DNA from: Phytopseudomonas flavescens
GTDB taxonomy: Bacteria; Pseudomonadota; Gammaproteobacteria; Pseudomonadales; Pseudomonadaceae
Assembly: GCF_900100535.1 (NCBI RefSeq)
Contig: NZ_FNDG01000003.1
Coordinates: forward strand, 124,001-188,000
Direction: 5' to 3'
DNA: 64,000 nucleotides
The translations under genes and the position numbers were made by a program. Below, one piece after another: positions 25,835-35,532 of the stretch (its first letter is position 1; each line of letters begins with the position of its first letter). Below the pieces are notes generated by a model, which worked only from the letters and a program-made list of their open reading frames with translations, was not told where the DNA came from and ran no database searches.

Positions 25835-26458
25835 TCAGAGCGGGCCGTCGCCACGACGGCGGAACCAACCGGTCAGCGACAAGCGATCACGGCTGGCCGG
25901 CAGCACTTCATGGGGGACGTCGGACGACAGGAACACCACCAGGGTACCCGCCTCGGGGATCACGTCGCGCACCTGGCCATCGGCCAGATACAGGCGTAGC
26001 ACGCCGCCCTCTTCGGGCAACCAGTCATCGTTGAGATAGAGCACGGCGGACACGGCGCGGCGGTCATCGTCGAGGAAGCGATCCAGGTGCTTGAGGTAGA
26101 AGGCCCCAGGCGGATAGAAGGCGAAGTGGCTCTCGTAGTCCACCAGCCCCAGGTAGAGGTGCTGGTTGATCGCCACGCGCAGTTCGTCGAGCAGTTGCAG
26201 GTAACCGTCGCAGGCCGGCGACTGGCCGGCCTCGAGCCACTGGATGTGATCGCCACGGGTGCCCTCGCGCACCGCCACGGCGTTGCCGCGGCCCGTGCCG
26301 GCAGGCGCCAGGGTGCCCTGGGCAATGCGCTGGCGGCACTCCTCGGCCAATTGCCGGGTCAGGGAAAGCGGGGCGAACTGGCGTTGCAACGACCACCCGG
26401 ATTCGGCAAGGTCATCGATGATGCGGCTCGGCAGCGAATCGGAAATGTCGGTCGTCAT
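25835..26458 (-). CDS. 2-oxoglutarate/Fe(II) oxygenase
   Basis: A 207-residue enzyme of the prolyl-4-hydroxylase-like family. The iron ligands are the HxD pair in YLKHLDRFLDDDRR and the distal His in SSDVPHEVLPA. The 2-oxoglutarate-binding Arg is in DRLSLTGWFRR. It uses oxygen and 2-oxoglutarate to hydroxylate a substrate that cannot be named. It is divergent from the DUF2059 gene and convergent with serA. Confidence 0.9.
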   Translation of the reverse strand: MTTDISDSLPSRIIDDLAESGWSLQRQFAPLSLTRQLAEECRQRIAQGTLAPAGTGRGNAVAVREGTRGDHIQWLEAGQSPACDGYLQLLDELRVAINQHLYLGLVDYESHFAFYPPGAFYLKHLDRFLDDDRRAVSAVLYLNDDWLPEEGGVLRLYLADGQVRDVIPEAGTLVVFLSSDVPHEVLPASRDRLSLTGWFRRRGDGPL

Positions 26459-26540
26459 GGCGCGATTCTACCCTGTGTCGACTACACCTCGACAAGCTCC
26501 GCCTGGCTGCCGAAAATAGCCGCCCCAGACAGGAGTCCTT

Positions 26541-27272
26541 ATGCGCGCGTTGTGTTGTCTTTTTTTGCTGCTCCTGAGCCTTGCCGCTCTGGCCGGGCCT
26601 CATGCCGAGCTTTATGAGAAGGCCGGCTGGCCGCAACAACGTGCGCATTTCAGCGATGCCCTCAGCGCCGCCCAAGCCCGCTACAGCAAGAGCCTGCCGC
26701 CAGCGGTTTACCAGGCCCTGGTGAGCAACAGCAACCAGCGCTTCGCCGCCAGGGCCATGGATCAGCGTGCCGAGAGCAGCCTGAGCGAGAATCTGACCGA
26801 CCCGACCCCGGCTCTGCGCTTCTTCGAATCACCCCTGGGCCGCAAGATCGTCGAGGCAGAGCTACTCGCCACGCGCCCGGACCAACTGGCCAAGTATGCC
26901 GACGGCCTGCCGCTCAGCGAGGCGGATGCCACGCGTCGCCTGCTGATTCGCCACCTGGCCCAGGCCCTGCCGGCCAGCGAGGCGGGTGCGGAAATCAGCC
27001 TGGCCCTGGCTGGCGTGGCTGCCGACAGCCTCAGCCAGATGATTCCCGGCCTGCTGGGCGGTGGCACCGCGCAAGGCCTGCTCGACGGCCAGCGCCAGCG
27101 CCTGATGACGCAGATCGACAAGGACCTGGACAACACCCTGCTGCATGTCTACCGCGGACTTTCCGATGCGGAGCTGGAAGAGTTCGTCACGTTCGCCCAG
27201 TCCAGCGCTGGTACGGCTTACTACAAGGCCGCGCTGGCGGCGATCCGCGCCGGCCTGGCGGTTGGCCGCTAA
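26541..27272 (+). CDS. Secreted DUF2059-type protein
   Basis: A 243-residue protein with a Sec signal peptide (MRALCCLFLLLLSLAALA) preceded by a good site CAGGAG. The mature part is helical. The C-terminal pattern LSDAELEEFVTFAQSSAGTAYYKA is the DUF2059 core. An internal FESPLGRKIVEAELLA segment resembles it, suggesting two repeats. Function of the family is unknown. It converges on the hydrolase gene with 2 bp between stops. Confidence 0.82.
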   Translation: MRALCCLFLLLLSLAALAGPHAELYEKAGWPQQRAHFSDALSAAQARYSKSLPPAVYQALVSNSNQRFAARAMDQRAESSLSENLTDPTPALRFFESPLGRKIVEAELLATRPDQLAKYADGLPLSEADATRRLLIRHLAQALPASEAGAEISLALAGVAADSLSQMIPGLLGGGTAQGLLDGQRQRLMTQIDKDLDNTLLHVYRGLSDAELEEFVTFAQSSAGTAYYKAALAAIRAGLAVGR

Positions 27273-27274
27273 GC

Positions 27275-28207
27275 TCAGCTCAACTGCTCGCCCAGGTAAT
27301 CGAAATAGCGCTGTCGCAGCGGCGCCACTTCGTTGGCCAGATGATGGCGGGCGTCGGGCAGGCGCAGGATCCGCGGCGCGCTGAACTTGCCTTGCAGCAC
27401 CCCGAGGTTGTGCCGCCAGTCCACCGTCATGTCCGCCTCGCCCTGGATGATCAGCGGGCTGCGCGTGCTGCGTGGCGCTTGCTCGATGCGCGGCACCCAC
27501 TGGCTCAGCGCCCCCACCCAGAGAGTCGGCACCACCTTGGACTGCAACGGGTCACGATTGCGCAGGAAGTCGAGAAACTCCTGGTCGCTGGAGTTTTCGC
27601 TGAAGCGCCGTGGAATCTCCTGGACGAAGCGGCGCAGCAGGCGATAACTCAAGTGCGACCAGTTCCAGCGGCGCGGGCGAACCAGCGGTGCCAGCAGGAT
27701 GGTCTCCCCCACCGCAGCCAGCGGCTTGTCGTTGAGCAGGTAGTCGACAAGGATCGCCCCGCCAGTGCTCTGCCCGCACAGGTGCCAGGGTTCCGGCAGG
27801 CCAAGCACCTCGGCCTGTTGCAGGGCGGCGCGCAACACCGTCTGATATTCGGCGAAGTCATTGATGCTGGCGCGTAGCCCGCTGGACAACCCATGCCCGG
27901 GCAAATCCACGGCCAACACGGCGAAGCCCATCTCCAGGCCCCACTGAATCACGTGGCGATACAGCCCGCTGTGATCGTAGTAACCGTGCAGCAGCAACAG
28001 GGTCGCGCGAGGCGCAACCGGCTTCCACAGCTGAGCGGCGATGCGGTAGCCCTCCACCTCGAACCAACCCAGGCGCGTTTCCACCGCGTCCTGCGGGAGG
28101 AAACCATAGAATTGCCGGTAGACCCGTTCCGCAGGCGATAACGAGGCGGCACTGGCCAGAGGGCGCAGGCTGGCGACCAGTGATTCGGGATGAAAGGTAT
28201 CGGACAT
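27275..28207 (-). CDS. Alpha/beta hydrolase (lysophospholipase-like)
   Basis: A 310-residue serine hydrolase. The oxyanion region is ATLLLLHGYYDHSGLYRHVI, the nucleophile elbow is HLCGQSTGGAILVDYLL (GxSxG), the acid is in IIQGEADMTVDWRHN and the catalytic His is in LPDARHHLANE. This matches the Hydrolase_4/monoacylglycerol lipase-like group. No signal peptide is visible. The ATG at 28207 was preferred because the upstream AAAGAG is too close to the alternative ATG at 28216; either is possible. Confidence 0.85.
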   Translation of the reverse strand: MSDTFHPESLVASLRPLASAASLSPAERVYRQFYGFLPQDAVETRLGWFEVEGYRIAAQLWKPVAPRATLLLLHGYYDHSGLYRHVIQWGLEMGFAVLAVDLPGHGLSSGLRASINDFAEYQTVLRAALQQAEVLGLPEPWHLCGQSTGGAILVDYLLNDKPLAAVGETILLAPLVRPRRWNWSHLSYRLLRRFVQEIPRRFSENSSDQEFLDFLRNRDPLQSKVVPTLWVGALSQWVPRIEQAPRSTRSPLIIQGEADMTVDWRHNLGVLQGKFSAPRILRLPDARHHLANEVAPLRQRYFDYLGEQLS

Positions 28208-28403
28208 CGGCGTCATGACTCTTTTGATTCATAGCAGCGTCGCCCGGCGGGCAACGGTTACAGTGTAGCGATAGTCGGCTGCTAGGCTCGCCATGGCAAG
28301 CCACCAGCGATGCGACTGCGCCCGAGAGAGCTGCGCGCACCCAGCAGTTGCCGGCCACCACAATCCTCCTGCTTGGCCCAGCCCCTCACCGGAAAGCTGC
28401 CAC

Positions 28404-28979
28404 ATGCCCCGTTCGCACCGCACCGCCCTGTTCGCCGTCCCGGTCGCCGTGATCTGGCTGGTCGCCATGGTGCTCGCCTTCTGGTGGTTCGAGGCGCGCT
28501 ACCTGCGTCCGTTCAGCGATCGCACCACGCTGTTCGACGGCACCGAGCTGCACCTGCCGGCAGGGCTGGCCGGGCCAGGCAGGATTCGCCTGGTGCATTT
28601 CCAGGATCCGGCCTGCCCCTGTAATGTTGGCAATCAACAGCACCTGGCCGAACTCACGGCCCGTTACTCGATACGAGGCGTGAGCTTTTATGTGGTGCAC
28701 AAGCCAGGCATGGAAGGTGCCCAGGCGGACGCCACGAGCGGCCTGCAACCACTCATCGGCCTGGAGGGCAGTGACAAGCTGCCCGCCAGCCCGGCGGTGG
28801 CAATCTGGGATCAGCGCGGTGAGCTGGCCTATTTCGGCCCTTACAGCAGCGGCTTCACCTGCACCTCCGGCAACAGCTTCATCGAACCTGTCCTCGACGC
28901 CTTGCTCGATGGCCGGCGCGTGGTAGCGAACAACAACCTGGCCAGCGGCTGTTTCTGCGACTGGGCAAAACTGCAGTGA
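28404..28979 (+). CDS. Membrane-anchored thioredoxin-like protein (DUF6436-like)
   Basis: A 191-residue protein with one N-terminal membrane anchor (LFAVPVAVIWLVAMVLAFWW). The periplasmic domain begins RIRLVHFQDPACPCNVGNQQ, a thioredoxin-like strand followed by a CPC pair where a CxxC would be expected. A second Cys group occurs in GFTCTSGNSF and SGCFCDW. The fold is a thioredoxin-type guess; redox activity is not proven. It lies just upstream of the chemoreceptor on the same strand. Confidence 0.75.
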   Translation: MPRSHRTALFAVPVAVIWLVAMVLAFWWFEARYLRPFSDRTTLFDGTELHLPAGLAGPGRIRLVHFQDPACPCNVGNQQHLAELTARYSIRGVSFYVVHKPGMEGAQADATSGLQPLIGLEGSDKLPASPAVAIWDQRGELAYFGPYSSGFTCTSGNSFIEPVLDALLDGRRVVANNNLASGCFCDWAKLQ

Positions 28980-29066
28980 ACGGCCGTTGAGCAGAGGCGA
29001 ACTTGAGCTTTTTATTATCGTTCTGCCACAACTTCCTGGCGCCGCCACAATTTATGAAGGGACATC

Positions 29067-30554
29067 ATGCACAACACTTTCTATCGCCAGGCCGACCGCC
29101 TGATGCTTTGCGTCGTCTGGCTGATGACCCTGTATGCCCTCGGGCTGGCATTCTGGCACGCGACCTGGGCAGCAGCACTGATCATCGGTGGCGGTACCGC
29201 CGTCGCCCTGAGCGCCCTGTATGCCATGATCGGCGGTACACGGCCTTACCGTTGCCTGGTCGCCGTGGCGTTCATGGTGCTCGCGGCACTGCATATCCAG
29301 CAGAGCCACGGCATGGTCGAGATGCACTTCAGCATATTCGTCCTGCTGGCGTTCCTGGTCTATTACCGCGACTGGCTGCCGATATTGCTGGCCGCCGGCA
29401 CCATCGCCGTCCATCACCTGGGCTTCTTCGCCCTGCAGCAGGCCGGCAGCGACGTGTTCCTGCTGCAGCCGGGTAACGGCTGGCCGATGGTCTTCATCCA
29501 TGCCGCCTACGTGCTCGCCGAGACCCTCATCCTGCTGATCCTGGCCCGGCACAGCGCTCGCGATGCCGCAGCGGGCGAGGACCTGCGACGTACGTCGGCG
29601 CATTTGCTGCGTGATGGCGAGCCAGTCGACCTGGCTTACCGCAGCACCTCCAACGACGGTCTGGCCCAACGCTTCAATCGCTTCCTGGCGCTGCTCGACA
29701 ACCTGGTCAGCCGGGTCGTGGGGGCGGGCGACGAGCTTCGCGGCACCAGCCAGCATCTCAGCCAGTCCACCCGTGGCCTGAATCAGTGCGCGCAAGACCT
29801 GCTCAGCGCCACCGCACAGATGGGCGGCGCCATCGAGCAGATGAGCGCGGCGGTCGGCGAAGTCTCCGACAATGCCGAGCAGGCCGCCCAGACCGCCCAA
29901 CTGGCCGGCCGCGATGCCGCCGCTGGCGCATCGGCGATCAATGACACGCAGAGCGAGATCCAGGCCCTGGCCCGGCAGATCGATGGCAGCAGCAGCGTGG
30001 TACTGGAGCTGGCCGATGATGCCAGAGCCATCGACAAGGTGCTGGAGGTGATCCGCTCGGTAGCCGAGCAGACCAACCTGCTGGCCCTCAATGCGGCCAT
30101 CGAGGCCGCCCGTGCCGGCGAACAGGGACGCGGGTTCGCGGTGGTGGCCGATGAGGTACGCCAGCTGGCGCAGCGCACCCAGCAGGCCACGGGCGAGATC
30201 CAGGGAATCATCGGGCGCCTGCAGCAAGGCGCCACCAACGCGGTCAATGCCATGGCGGAAAGCCACACCGGTGTCGCCCGCTGCGTGGGCCATACCGAAC
30301 GTACCGTGGCGCTGCTGGATAACGTGCACCGCTCCATCGAGGCGATCCAGGTCATCGGCGTTTCCACGCGCGAACAGTTGACGGCCACCGCCGAGGTGGC
30401 ACGCCTGATCGAGCAGGTACGCCAGGTCGCTGCACAGACCGTACGCGACGCCGGCGAGGTGGCCGGCGACAGCCAGCGCCTGGCCTCGCTGGCCGAGCAC
30501 CTCAATGGTTTGTGCGGTCAGTTTCATGTCAGCCAGAACCGCGCCGTGTCCTGA
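29067..30554 (+). CDS. Methyl-accepting chemotaxis protein with integral-membrane sensor
   Basis: A 495-residue chemoreceptor. Instead of a periplasmic ligand domain it has about five to six hydrophobic segments in residues 10-165, separated by only short loops ([30 protein letters not shown]). The signalling tip [20 protein letters not shown], then [15 protein letters not shown], is canonical, so it should bind CheA/CheW. No C-terminal CheR/CheB pentapeptide is present. The membrane-embedded His/Met-rich sensor may read a lipophilic, redox or energetic signal (inference). Confidence 0.9.
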   Translation: MHNTFYRQADRLMLCVVWLMTLYALGLAFWHATWAAALIIGGGTAVALSALYAMIGGTRPYRCLVAVAFMVLAALHIQQSHGMVEMHFSIFVLLAFLVYYRDWLPILLAAGTIAVHHLGFFALQQAGSDVFLLQPGNGWPMVFIHAAYVLAETLILLILARHSARDAAAGEDLRRTSAHLLRDGEPVDLAYRSTSNDGLAQRFNRFLALLDNLVSRVVGAGDELRGTSQHLSQSTRGLNQCAQDLLSATAQMGGAIEQMSAAVGEVSDNAEQAAQTAQLAGRDAAAGASAINDTQSEIQALARQIDGSSSVVLELADDARAIDKVLEVIRSVAEQTNLLALNAAIEAARAGEQGRGFAVVADEVRQLAQRTQQATGEIQGIIGRLQQGATNAVNAMAESHTGVARCVGHTERTVALLDNVHRSIEAIQVIGVSTREQLTATAEVARLIEQVRQVAAQTVRDAGEVAGDSQRLASLAEHLNGLCGQFHVSQNRAVS

Positions 30555-30617
30555 CCTTGCGGTCGACCGTGATTGCCCGCAGCATGGGCGCCCACGCCGC
30601 GACAAGGACGGGGCAGC

Positions 30618-32997
30618 ATGAAACGCAGCTTCATCATTCTGGCGCTCGCCTTGCTGGTCACGGCGGGCGGCGGCACCTGGTACCTGCACGGCAAGCAACC
30701 GCTGCGTGACGGCCAGCTGACGCTGCAACGCCTGAGCGCCCCGGTGCAGGTGCACTACGACGAGCGTGGTGTGCCACATATCGAAGCGCACGACGAAGCC
30801 GACCTGTACCGAGCCCTGGGTTTCGTACAAGCCCAGGATCGCCTGTTCCAGATGGAAATGCTGCGGCGCCTGGCGCGCGGCGAACTGGCGGAAATTCTCG
30901 GCGCCAGGCTGCTGCCCACCGACCGCCTGTTCCGCAGCCTGGAAATCCGCACAAGGGCCGATCAGCAGGCCGCCCTGCTGGATACCGACAGCCCTCACGC
31001 CAAGGCCCTCGCCGCCTACCTCGACGGCATCAACCAGTACCAGGCCAGCCGCCCGGCGCCCCTGGAGTTCGACCTGCTGGGCATCGAGAAGCGCCCCTTC
31101 ACCGCCGCGGACACCCTGTCCATCGCCGGTTACCTGGCCTACAGCTTCGCCGCGGCGCTGCGCAGCGAACCGCTGCTGACCCATGTTCGCGACGAGCTCG
31201 GCAGCGATTACCTGGAGATCTTCGATATCGACTGGCACCCTGAGGGCGTACTCGATACGCCTCTAGGGAAAGGGGACTGGCAGATGTTCGACCGCCTCAC
31301 CCAGCTCAGCCAGCAGGCCCTGGCCGAAAACGGCCTGCCGCAGTTCGAGGGCAGCAATGCCTGGGCGGTATCGGGTTCGCGTACCAGCAGCGGCAAGCCC
31401 CTGCTGGCCGGCGATCCGCACATTCGCTTCTCCATACCCTCGGTGTGGTACGAGGCGCACCTCAAGTACCCGGGCTTCGAGCTGTACGGTCATCACCAGC
31501 CGGCGACCCCGGTGGCATTTCTCGGCCATAACCGCGATTTCGCCTGGAGCCTGACCATGTTCCAGAACGACGATATGGACCTGATCGCCGAACGGGTCAA
31601 CCCGGACAATCCCGAGCAGGTCTGGTACCGGGGCCGCTGGGTCGACCTGCAGCATCGCCGGGAGATCATTCAGGTGAAGGACAGCGAGCCGGTGACCCTG
31701 GAGCTGCGCCGCTCCCCCCACGGCCCGATTATCAACGATGCCCTGGACGATGCTGGCGGCACGACACCGATCGCCCTGTGGTGGGCCTTCCTGGAAACCG
31801 AAAACCCGCTGCTCGACGCCTTCTACCGCCTGAACCGTGCCGACACCCTGGAAAAGGGCCGCGCCGCTGCAGAACGCATACACGCTCCGGGACTCAACCT
31901 GGTGTGGGCCAACGCCAGCGGCGACATCGCCTGGTGGGCGGCGGCGAAACTGCCGGAGCGACCAGCCGGGGTGAATCCGGCGTTCATCCTCGACGGTGGC
32001 AGCGCCGCGGCAGACAAGCCCGGCTTCCATCCCTTCAGCGCCAATCCTCAGGAAGAGAACCCGGCGCGCGGCTACATTGTCTCGGCCAACTTCCAGCCAC
32101 TGTCGACCAGCGGCCTGGAAATTCCCGGCTACTACAACCCGCCGGAACGCGGCCAGCGCCTGAACCGGCACCTGGCCTAACCCGGATATACGCTGGGATC
32201 TGCACAACAGCCAGGCCCTGCAACTGGAGACCGGCACCGACTACGGCCCGCGGCTGCTGGCGCCGATCCTCGACGACTTGCGCGCAGCGGCAGCGGACGA
32301 GCTCGAGCAGGAACTGGTCGAAACCCTGGCCACCTGGAAGGGCGATCATCCGCTGGATTCAGTGGCCGCCACCCTGTTCAACCAGCTCACCTTCGAGCTG
32401 AGCCGGGTCGTCATGGCCGAGCGGCTGGGCCAGTCGTCCTTCGAGCAACTGCTGTCGACGCGCATGCTCGACAGCGCGCTACCGCGCCTCACCGCAGACC
32501 CGCAATCGCCCTGGTGGACAGCTGCCAACGGCCAACCCCGCAGCCGCGCCGACGCCGTGGCCAAGGCCTGGCGCGCGACGATGCGACACCTGCGAACGAC
32601 CCTGGGCGAGAACCCCGAGCAATGGTACTGGGGGCCGGCACACACCCTTACCCATCAGCACCCGCTCGGCGTGCAGTGGCCACTGAACACGCTACTCAAC
32701 GTCGGCCCGCTGGCAGCGCCTGGCGGCCATGAAACGCCGAACAACCTGTCGCACCGCATCGCCAGCGCGCCCTGGCAGGTGAGCTACGGTCCCTCGACGC
32801 GGCGCCTGGTCGACATGGCCGATGCCAGCCGCAGCCTGGGCATCAACCCGGTTGGCCAGAGCGGGGTGCCCTTCGATCGTCACTACCGCGATCAGGCACA
32901 ACGCTTCATCGATGGGGCATACGTGCCGCAGCACCTGAGCGCCGAGGACGTCGTCGCCAATACCCGCAGCACGCTGACCCTCAATCCTGCGCCCTGA
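30618..32997 (+). pseudogene. Penicillin acylase family protein (AHL acylase-like), frameshifted
   Basis: An Ntn-hydrolase of the penicillin amidase/acyl-homoserine-lactone acylase family (PA0305/HacB-like by context). There is an N-terminal signal-anchor (KRSFIILALALLVTAGG), then the alpha region with LGFVQAQDRLFQMEMLRRLARG. The beta-chain nucleophile Ser246 lies in FEGSNAWAVSGSRTSSGKP, where self-cleavage would occur. The first frame ends at a TAA at 32178-32180. Homology resumes in the +1 frame at NPDIRWDLHNSQALQLETGT (32179 onward) and runs to 32997. One extra T at 32178 explains it. Everything on both sides is intact, so this is either a very recent lesion or a sequence error. Confidence 0.85.
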
Positions 32998-33037
32998 GCG
33001 ACGGCCGGGCGCCTGCCCGGGCACAGATCACAGGCAT

Positions 33038-33067
33038 GAAAAAGCCCGCCATGAGGCGGGCTTTTTC
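33038..33067. terminator. Bidirectional terminator between the acylase gene and rpmG
   Basis: The stem AAAAAGCCCGCC / GGCGGGCTTTTT with a 4-base loop has A and T tracts on both flanks. It can terminate the acylase transcript and the convergent rpmB-rpmG transcript. Confidence 0.88.
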
Positions 33068-33085
33068 AACAGGGGCGCCGATCAA

Positions 33086-33241
33086 TTACTTGATCTTGGC
33101 TTCCTTGTAGGTCACGTGCTTACGTACGACTGGATCGAATTTCTTGATTTCGATCTTGTCGGGCGTGGTGCGTTTGTTCTTGTCGGTGGTGTAGAAGTGG
33201 CCGGTACCGGCACTGGACACCAAACGGATCAGTTCGCGCAT
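33086..33241 (-). CDS. rpmG: 50S ribosomal protein L33
   Basis: A 51-residue basic ribosomal protein. The reverse strand reads [14 protein letters not shown], then [10 protein letters not shown], then [19 protein letters not shown], the standard L33 sequence. It lies 9 bp downstream of rpmB, the universal rpmB-rpmG pair. No Cys pairs are present, so it is the zinc-free form. Confidence 0.97.
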   Translation of the reverse strand: MRELIRLVSSAGTGHFYTTDKNKRTTPDKIEIKKFDPVVRKHVTYKEAKIK

Positions 33242-33250
33242 GATAGCTCC

Positions 33251-33487
33251 TTAAACCTTTTCGCCGCGGCTGCGGATTTCAGCCAGCACTACGTCAATAC
33301 CACGCTTGTCGATGATGCGCATGCCTTTGGCAGTGACGCGCAGACGAACGAAGCGTTTTTCGGACTCGACCCAGAAGCGGTGATGCTGCAGGTTCGGCAG
33401 GAAACGACGACGGGTTTTGTTGTTGGCGTGGGAAATGTTATTCCCGGTTACCGGACCCTTACCGGTAACTTGACAGACTCTCGACAT
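33251..33487 (-). CDS. rpmB: 50S ribosomal protein L28
   Basis: A 78-residue ribosomal protein with the family start [17 protein letters not shown], the [18 protein letters not shown] core and a C-terminal [17 protein letters not shown]. It carries only one Cys, so it is the zinc-independent form. It is the first gene of the rpmB-rpmG operon, with a well-placed sigma-70 promoter about 140-175 bp upstream and a leader hairpin. Confidence 0.97.
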   Translation of the reverse strand: MSRVCQVTGKGPVTGNNISHANNKTRRRFLPNLQHHRFWVESEKRFVRLRVTAKGMRIIDKRGIDVVLAEIRSRGEKV

Positions 33488-33512
33488 ACCTCAGCCCTCT
33501 AAAACCACATGC

Positions 33513-33531
33513 CCAACCCGGCATGGGTTGG
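33513..33531 (-). promoter_or_regulatory. Leader hairpin upstream of rpmB
   Basis: Perfect 7-bp arms CCAACCC and GGGTTGG around a 5-base loop lie 25 bp before the rpmB start, within the predicted 5' leader. There is no T run in the direction of transcription, so it is more likely a leader structure than a terminator. Confidence 0.5.
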
Positions 33532-33633
33532 CCGCTTAATCTCTGTTTTTCGGCGCTGGGCGCCGCGTTTCTTCAGGGTCTTACCGGCGATAGATCGCAA
33601 TCAAGCGACCGGGCCCCTAGAAAAGAGCGCTGC

Positions 33634-33662
33634 TTTATACCAGAAAGCCCCCTGAGCAACAA
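33634..33662 (-). promoter_or_regulatory. Sigma-70 promoter of rpmB-rpmG
   Basis: On the minus strand TTGTTG (33662-33657), a 17-bp spacer and TATAAA (33639-33634) form a near-consensus promoter. Transcription would start near 33627, giving a leader of about 140 bases. The rest of the gap from 33488 to 33868 holds only the leader hairpin and the upstream region of the next gene. Confidence 0.75.
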
Positions 33663-33868
33663 GCGCGAAAGAACTTAGCAGGCGGCATTCGATGCTGCAC
33701 CGACCGAACCTCCGGGCATGGCTGGCAGCGACCGCTCGTCGCCACGATACATTGTCCGCCTTCGCCTTATCGCTTAGTGTCTGTTTCACGCGTCAGCGCC
33801 ACCCGCCCTGTCCGCGCTTTCCATTCGACGGCACGCCGGATGCGCGCCGCCCCGCCCAGGAGTTTTCC

Positions 33869-35446
33869 ATGCGCCTCGCTCTTTTGCCACTGCTGATCGC
33901 CCCACTGTTCGTTCAGGCAGCCACCCTCAGCGTCTGCACCGAAGCCAGCCCGGACGGGTTCGACGTGGTGCAGTACAACTCCCTGACCACGACCAACGCG
34001 TCCGCCGATGTGCTGATGAACCGCCTGGTCGATTTCGATGCGGCCAGCGGCAAGCTGGTACCGAGCCTGGCCAGCAAATGGGAGGTTTCCCAGGACGGCC
34101 TCGCCTACACCTTTACCCTGCGCCCCGACGTGCAGTTCCACCGCACCGACTACTTCAAGCCCAGCCGCCCACTGGAAGCCGACGACGTGCTGTTCAGCTT
34201 CCAGCGCATGCTCGACCCTGCTCAGCCTTGGCATAAGGTGGCCACCAGCGGCTATCCCCATGCCCAATCCATGCAGTGGCCGGCGTTGGTCAAGGCAGTC
34301 GAGAAGGTCGACGCCCACCAGGTACGTATCACCCTCGATAAGCCGGACGCGACCTTTCTCGCCACCCTGAGCATGGGCTTCGCCTCCATTTATTCCGCCG
34401 AGTACGCCGACCAGTTGCTCAAGGCCGGCACACCGGAGAAACTCAACAGCCAGCCCATCGGCACCGGGCCCTTCGTGTTCCGGCGCTTCCAGAAGGACGC
34501 CGCCGTGCGCTATGTCGCCAACGCGGATTACTTCGCCGGCAAGCCGAATGTCGATGCGATGGTCTTTGCCATTACCCCGGACGCCAACGTGCGCCTGCAG
34601 AAGCTGCGCCGTGGCGAATGCCATATCGCCCTGTCGCCCAAACCGCTGGATGTCGAAGCGGCCAGCAAGGACGCCAACCTCACCAGCGTGAAGACCGCGG
34701 CCTTCATGACCGCCTTCGTCGCCATCAACAGTCAGCATCCACCGCTGGACAAGCCGGCCGTGCGCCAGGCCATCAACCTGGCGTTCGACAAGGCCAGCTA
34801 CCTGAAAGCGGTATTCGAGAACAGCGCGGAACCCGCCAGCGGCCCTTATCCGCCCAATACCTGGAGCTACGCCAACGACCTGCCTGGCTATGCCCATGAT
34901 CCGCAAAAAGCCCGTGCGCTGCTGGCCGATGCGGGCCTGGCCGATGGTTTCAAGACCACCATCTGGACACGCCCGTCCGGCAGCGTGCTCAATCCCAATC
35001 CCAGCCTTGGCGCACAACTGCTGCAGGCCGATCTGGCTGAAGTCGGCATCACCGCAGAGATCCGCGTGATCGAGTGGGGCGAACTGATTCGCCGCGCCAA
35101 GGCGGGCGAGCATGACCTGCTGTTCATGGGCTGGGCCGGCGACAACGGTGATCCGGACAACTTCCTGACCCCGCAGTTTCCCTGCGCCTCGGTGGAGTCC
35201 GGCCTGAACTTCGCCCGCTACTGCGACGCCAAGCTCGACAAGCTGATCGCCGACGGCAAGGCCATCAGCGATCAGGCAAAACGCGCCGCGCTATATAAAG
35301 ATGCTCAGGCGAGCATCCAGCAACAGGCGCTGTGGCTGCCCCTGGCGCACCCGACGGTCTACGCCCTGACCCGCAAGGGCGTCGAGGGCTACAGCGTCAG
35401 CCCGTTCGGCCGCCAGGACTTCTCCAGGGTCAGCGTGAAGCCCTGA
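33869..35446 (+). CDS. Periplasmic dipeptide-type ABC substrate-binding protein
   Basis: A 525-residue SBP family 5 protein with a short Sec signal (MRLALLPLLIAPLFVQA), preceded by CAGGAG. The mature start LSVCTEASPDGFDVVQYNS, the motif LEADDVLFSFQRMLDP, IGTGPFVFRRFQKD and the C-terminal MGWAGDNGDPDNFLTPQF are those of DppA-like binding proteins for di- or tripeptides. No permease genes are adjacent, so it must feed a transporter encoded elsewhere (PA5317-like context beside rpmB). Confidence 0.9.
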   Translation: MRLALLPLLIAPLFVQAATLSVCTEASPDGFDVVQYNSLTTTNASADVLMNRLVDFDAASGKLVPSLASKWEVSQDGLAYTFTLRPDVQFHRTDYFKPSRPLEADDVLFSFQRMLDPAQPWHKVATSGYPHAQSMQWPALVKAVEKVDAHQVRITLDKPDATFLATLSMGFASIYSAEYADQLLKAGTPEKLNSQPIGTGPFVFRRFQKDAAVRYVANADYFAGKPNVDAMVFAITPDANVRLQKLRRGECHIALSPKPLDVEAASKDANLTSVKTAAFMTAFVAINSQHPPLDKPAVRQAINLAFDKASYLKAVFENSAEPASGPYPPNTWSYANDLPGYAHDPQKARALLADAGLADGFKTTIWTRPSGSVLNPNPSLGAQLLQADLAEVGITAEIRVIEWGELIRRAKAGEHDLLFMGWAGDNGDPDNFLTPQFPCASVESGLNFARYCDAKLDKLIADGKAISDQAKRAALYKDAQASIQQQALWLPLAHPTVYALTRKGVEGYSVSPFGRQDFSRVSVKP

Positions 35447-35532
35447 TGTCGCGCGGGGGCAGGCCGCTGTCACAGCCATGACACACGCCTGCGCCACCCT
35501 GTGCGTCGTTCACACGGGGGATGATCCAGGCC

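Noticed and set aside
32169..32190. Programmed +1 frameshift in the acylase gene
   Set aside because: GCC-TAA-C lacks the slippery codon and internal Shine-Dalgarno known from prfB, and penicillin acylases are not known to use recoding. A one-base insertion is simpler.
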